From Patiria miniata (Eukaryota; Echinodermata; Asteroidea; Valvatida; Asterinidae), in the NCBI RefSeq assembly GCF_015706575.1, contig NW_024037072.1:501001-565000 (forward strand): a DNA stretch of 64,000 nt, written 5' to 3'. Position 1 is the first letter of the stretch, and every line of letters starts with the position of its first letter. Positions 60,104-64,000 of this stretch are shown in pieces. The notes below the pieces were generated by a model that had not been told where the DNA came from, searched no databases, and saw nothing but the letters and a program-made list of their open reading frames with translations. Both the position numbers and the translations under genes were made by a program.

Positions 60104-62246
60104 ACTTGTCCTTGCATTCTGACTGTCAGAAAACATTTTTTTCTGGAATGTTTGTGATTTGCACAGTGACATGACGTGAGCATAGAAAGGCAAATTGCAA
60201 TCGTTGATCGTAAAACATTGGTAATAAATGGAGGTATTCCATGGATGTGCTCATTTATCAGCCCCAGGCGTGTGGTTGGTTTTTTTTCACCGTGTATCAG
60301 TCACGGTCAACTTGGCTGCACTGTCCTAGGAGATATATCAATAGTAGTAACTCCCTAAAGAAGCATGCCATGTGCCTGGAAATGTTGAGATTGCACAATA
60401 AATCGTTTTTGTTTTTGCTGTTTAACTGTAGAAAATAAGTGAACTCCATATTAATCTGTTTGGCATTTGTCCCACAGTAATAGCAGCGCAAGAAGTTATC
60501 TCAAGTCATCAGTCAGTTGACAGAAGAATGCCAATTGCATGAGAATGTTTATATTGCACTGGAAAAAAAAAACATTTTCAAAACAAAAGAAAGAAAAATC
60601 CAAAATGGAATGAACTCAGGTTTCCTCTGATTGGCATTGTTCCACAAAGTTTTTAACAATTGCATGGTTGAGTCTGCTTCTTTTCCTCAGAGGGGGAAGT
60701 AGGAGGTTGTTTGCCCCCCAAAATGGTCAGCAGCTTGTTTCCGCTGAGCTTGTTAATGTCTAAGTGCTCCCCGCTTTGGGGCTACCCCTTCCGCCCCTCA
60801 TTTGTTCTTCCATGGGACCTCACCGGATTGAACAACACATCTAGCTGGCTGGGACCCAAAAACAGTCCCCCACACTTCCCTTCCTCCTCGCTTACACCTC
60901 CGCTTCATTTATGTTCCTGATCCTGTGCAGGACTCTGACTTGAGTTGCTTTTGAAGCATTACTGCCAGTGATGCCCCCAAAAGATCAAAATGTTCTACAT
61001 TTTTGGGGGGGTGGGGGAGTGAGGGTTGTCAGCAATTGTTTGTATGTCTGTTTGTTTATTTGTTCTAGAGAAGCTGAAACAGGTGTTCCCGCCTCGTTGT
61101 AATGGGGGGGTGGCTTCCTGTTGTTTTTTTAATTTTATGAAAAGCCATGAATAATTATGCCAATTTCAAAATTTAGCTATTATAAAATCTTCCAAATTTT
61201 CTGACCGCCATTAAAATATCCGTAATCTACAGACCAGTTTCATTTTGATACATTACGCAGATTTTTGACAAGAAAAGTGGGGGTAGGGTGAGTACTTTTC
61301 AATTCTGGCTATCCCGAATGCACCAGTCATATTTGCAATAATTCATTTTTCCAATATATTTATCAGATCACAATTGAAGTCATCATCACAAATTACCCTG
61401 CACTTTCCTTCTGGCATTCAGTAAACTTACCATTTAACAAGACTGCCCAAAGCTCATGTAAACCCACACCACGTCTCATTCTCAAAACACCAGAAAATAA
61501 CCCATTTTAACACTTTAGGTTGAATTACATGTTATCCCAAATGTCAGCGTAGGAGTCATATTGCCACCCACGCCAAGAAACCCTGAAGTTATCAGCCGAT
61601 TGACAGTCGTATATTTCATTAAATACCTGTCAAATAATTTACACATCCATTAGAGTCTTCTTACACCAATGGCTTTGTCTGTTCCCCAGAGGCCAGAGCT
61701 AACAATCTGTATGGAGGGAGTCGCCTTGTCAGAGGCACCATTCTGTTTTTTTAATAAGAGTCTTGCTATGGGCTTGATTGACTAAGTTACATAAAACAAC
61801 ATAGTCACCACATTGCATGATGTATTGAATTTTTCTACTCATACCACCTCTGGTGTTCCTAACGGCATAGAAGTTAGCAATTTTAAAAGTCAAGTGTGTG
61901 TGCTTTTTTCACCAAACATTGATAGCAATAAATAGAAAGGTGCAGAAATAATGATGTTCTCCAAGAAATAGGACCAAAACTTTAATCAGGCTACTTTATT
62001 TTTTATCACATTGGGAGGGAGAATGGACAACTAAAAGGCATGTAAGAACATACGTACCTACCAATTTAACAAGCAAATCCTTGCTCAAAGTGAAGATAGG
62101 ACTGGCACCAAATATCGTGTGGAATTATTCCGCCTGAAATGGTGTCATTTGGAAGAAAACAATAATTGAAGCTGGTTTATTAACATGCATAAGCAACAGA
62201 ATCCAGTTACAAGATCACAAAAATTGTGCAAACATTTTCTCTGTTT

Positions 62247-62382
62247 CTTGAAATGTATAAAATTCATTGAGCTGAATCTTCAACAAGTTAGTTGTTATGG
62301 ACCCTTCTGAAGATTTTGAGCAATTGTGTTGCTTCTAACGAAAGCAACGCACAAAAAGCAAAAGATCCTGTGTAACTTTAAA
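62247..62382 (-). mobile_element. Fragment of TTAA MITE family 2
   Basis: CTTGAAATGTATAAAATTCA, GAGCTGAATCTTCAACAAG, TTAGTTGTTATGGACCCTTC and GATTTTGAGCAATTGTGTTG follow the same order as the right part of the copy at 59262-59805. The terminal CTTTAA is kept at the right. The left part is missing or unrecognisable. Confidence 0.55.
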
Positions 62383-63188
62383 ATATATTGAAAATATATT
62401 TTGAGTGTAACCCCCCTATATCAATACAACCATTTGCTAGGGGCAAAAATGAAGATCCATGCCAATTTCTTTTTTCTGCAATGACTTTAAACTGAGCGCC
62501 AGCATCCCTGCATCAGATCACTCATTAAACACTGACGATTTCCCACTTTGAAAAGGTCAAGTCCATTACGTGAGCTCTTGGTCCCATTGAGGAGTGGTCA
62601 TGGGACCTAATGACAACGTCCCCTTACACCTTGGCTATTACACACTACACAGTCTTTATTATTAAAACTGAACATTGCCATCATGTAACCACCTCCCCCC
62701 CCCCCCACCTCCTCACACACACACACACTCATTTGGCAGGGGTGTAAATGCTTCCCATCACATGACCATCTATAGGATATTGCACAACTACCCCCTCAAT
62801 GATGACAATGGGAGAGATATCGCAGGTTCTTGAATGCCGTTTAGCGTTGTGTGGCTGGCGCCCATAAGAACACACCAGGTTGCGAACAGTAAGATGAATC
62901 AAATGTCCACGTTCAGACTTCATGCCATGAGTGAAGGCTCCAGTTCCTTCATGTTGGTGAAGCTCTCTACATAGTGCCGTCTATTGCTCCTGAACACAAT
63001 CCTCTGTCCTTTGTTTAACATTCAAACTTTTTGTCTCGAAGTCGTCCCCATTTGCTGTTAAATCCCAGGTTTGCAGCATTGTTAATGTTCCTAGCATCGT
63101 GACTTTGTGCGTGATCCCTGGCTAAATGGGCTTCTGACTAGCACCCCTTGAACAAAGATATTAACAAAATGGGGAACAGCCAACATAA

Positions 63189-63275
63189 GGCTGGATAGCT
63201 CGGTTGGTAGAGCGCCAAACGGCAATCCGGAGATGCAGGTTCAAACCCATGCTCAATTTTTTTTCTTTGTTCAAC
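63189..63275 (+). mobile_element. tRNA-derived SINE
   Basis: GGCTGGATAGCTCGGTTGGT contains a pol III A box and AGGTTCAAACCC a B box, spaced as in a tRNA. A T-rich tail with TTTGTTCAACTT follows. The same head and tail occur at 59136, so this is a dispersed SINE rather than a working tRNA gene. The acceptor and anticodon stems do not pair well. Confidence 0.65.
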
Positions 63276-63407
63276 TTAAAAGTTATTATAATACACCTAG
63301 TCAGTTTCCCTTTGAGGTTTATTTGATAGTTTTTGGTAAGAGGTGTACAGTACCTTCAAATGGACAGACTTATGTCAAATTCACCCAACCATTGTTTAAA
63401 TGGTGCC

Positions 63408-63408
<1 letters not shown>

Positions 63409-63442
<34 letters not shown>
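63409..63442 (+). repeat. Poly-C run, 34 nt
   Basis: Uninterrupted C homopolymer near the right edge, giving spurious proline-rich frames. Confidence 0.9.
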
Positions 63443-64000
63443 ATGTCAATACACCACACCTGGTACAGGCCTTGCTTGTTTCAGTGCCATTAATGTTAAA
63501 CATTTGTGTACTTTTCTCTGTGGGCAAAGGAGGTCATTAATTTCTTTACTTACATGTAAGTGTATATGCACCTCCGCATTTGCAGATAATCAATGCCCAA
63601 TCCTCAATTCATTGGCTTTTACATGTACATAGGGGTGTTTTTTTGCTCAGCTACCCTTTCAACATTCCATGTTCTGAAGCCTGAATTTTTTTCTGCATTT
63701 TTCCTCCAGAAAAAAACAACAACAGTGCAGACTAAAAGGGTTTCCCCTGCAAATAAATCAAACAAGAAATGCCCACCCTCAAACACGGATAAATAAAAGC
63801 ATCCTCAAACAAATGCCTCACGGTGTTTTAACGCCAAACTTACTCTAATAAACCTTGTCTTTTTGTTTTTTCTTATTTTTTTTGAGTTGCCTGGTGTATT
63901 AAATTGATGAAAAGCAAGCAGCTTTACCTGTCTATTCACTCAAGCCCATTACTGCCTTCCTCCACCCCCTCGGTTCAATTGACTTCTTAACCTTAATGGA

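Larger units (their letters stand above)
58152..64000 (+). other. PPP1R9: Non-coding, intron after the last visible exon
   Basis: It starts with GTAGGA. It contains a TTAA MITE (58401-58920), a second-family TTAA MITE (59262-59805) with a further fragment at 62247-62382, two tRNA-derived SINEs (59136 and 63189), a 31-bp direct duplication (60040-60103) and a 34-nt poly-C run (63409-63442). I looked for the next coiled-coil exon of the family and did not see it. The stretches 60110-62240 and 62390-63180 hold nothing I can name. Confidence 0.8.

Noticed and set aside
61071..61090. Possible tiny exon (TTCTAG then AGAAGCTGAAACAG then GTGTTC)
   Set aside because: In the required phase 0 it reads a stop at the third codon, and it is too short to carry the coiled-coil sequence expected.
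63189..63255. Functional tRNA gene
   Set aside because: A and B boxes are present but stems do not pair properly, and the same head plus tail recurs at 59136, so it is a SINE.

Overview
The window is intron-dominated animal DNA from one protein-coding gene on the + strand. Five exons (798 nt, exactly 266 codons, about 1.2% of the window) splice in perfect phase into the middle of a neurabin/spinophilin protein (PPP1R9 family). This family consists of actin- and protein-phosphatase-1-binding scaffolds with a single PDZ domain and a C-terminal coiled coil. The first exon carries the conserved segment just after the PP1-docking motif, the next two plus the start of the fourth build the PDZ domain, and the fifth enters the coiled coil. 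The N-terminal actin-binding region and PP1 'RVxF' core should lie left of the window. The rest of the coiled coil and the stop codon should lie right of it. I found no second gene on either strand.

The organism is a metazoan with large introns (17.6, 5.4, 28.5 and 1.9 kb). The PDZ sequence reads like an invertebrate neurabin. Abundant ACATGTA and ACCGGTA motifs, tRNA-derived SINEs and many TTAA-flanked MITEs fit a marine deuterostome, with an echinoderm my best guess (low confidence); amphioxus or hemichordate is not excluded.

Layout: 1-3892 is non-coding. The exon at 3893-4025 is followed by a repeat-rich 17.6 kb intron. Exon 21633-21753, a 5.4 kb intron and exon 27195-27299 follow. A 28.5 kb intron carries a complete non-autonomous hAT element with an exact 8-bp target duplication. 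Exon 55810-55996 has two in-frame donor sites. A 1.9 kb intron leads to exon 57900-58151, and non-coding DNA runs to the end.

The non-coding part has recognisable structure. There are two TTAA MITE families (five and about three copies) sharing a central perfect or near-perfect palindrome, and a 'TGGGCTC' MITE family (two copies). A retroposon-like family has a GGGAGAC hairpin at one end and an (ATT)n tail at the other. Two SINE types, several degenerate minisatellites, fold-back elements, and one 73-nt near-perfect hairpin are also present. The most interesting points are the co-varying arms of the MITE palindromes, the minus-strand hairpin in which both mismatches become G-U wobbles, and the in-frame 21-codon alternative segment of the PPP1R9 exon after the PDZ domain. 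I saw no evidence of an entirely new biological system.
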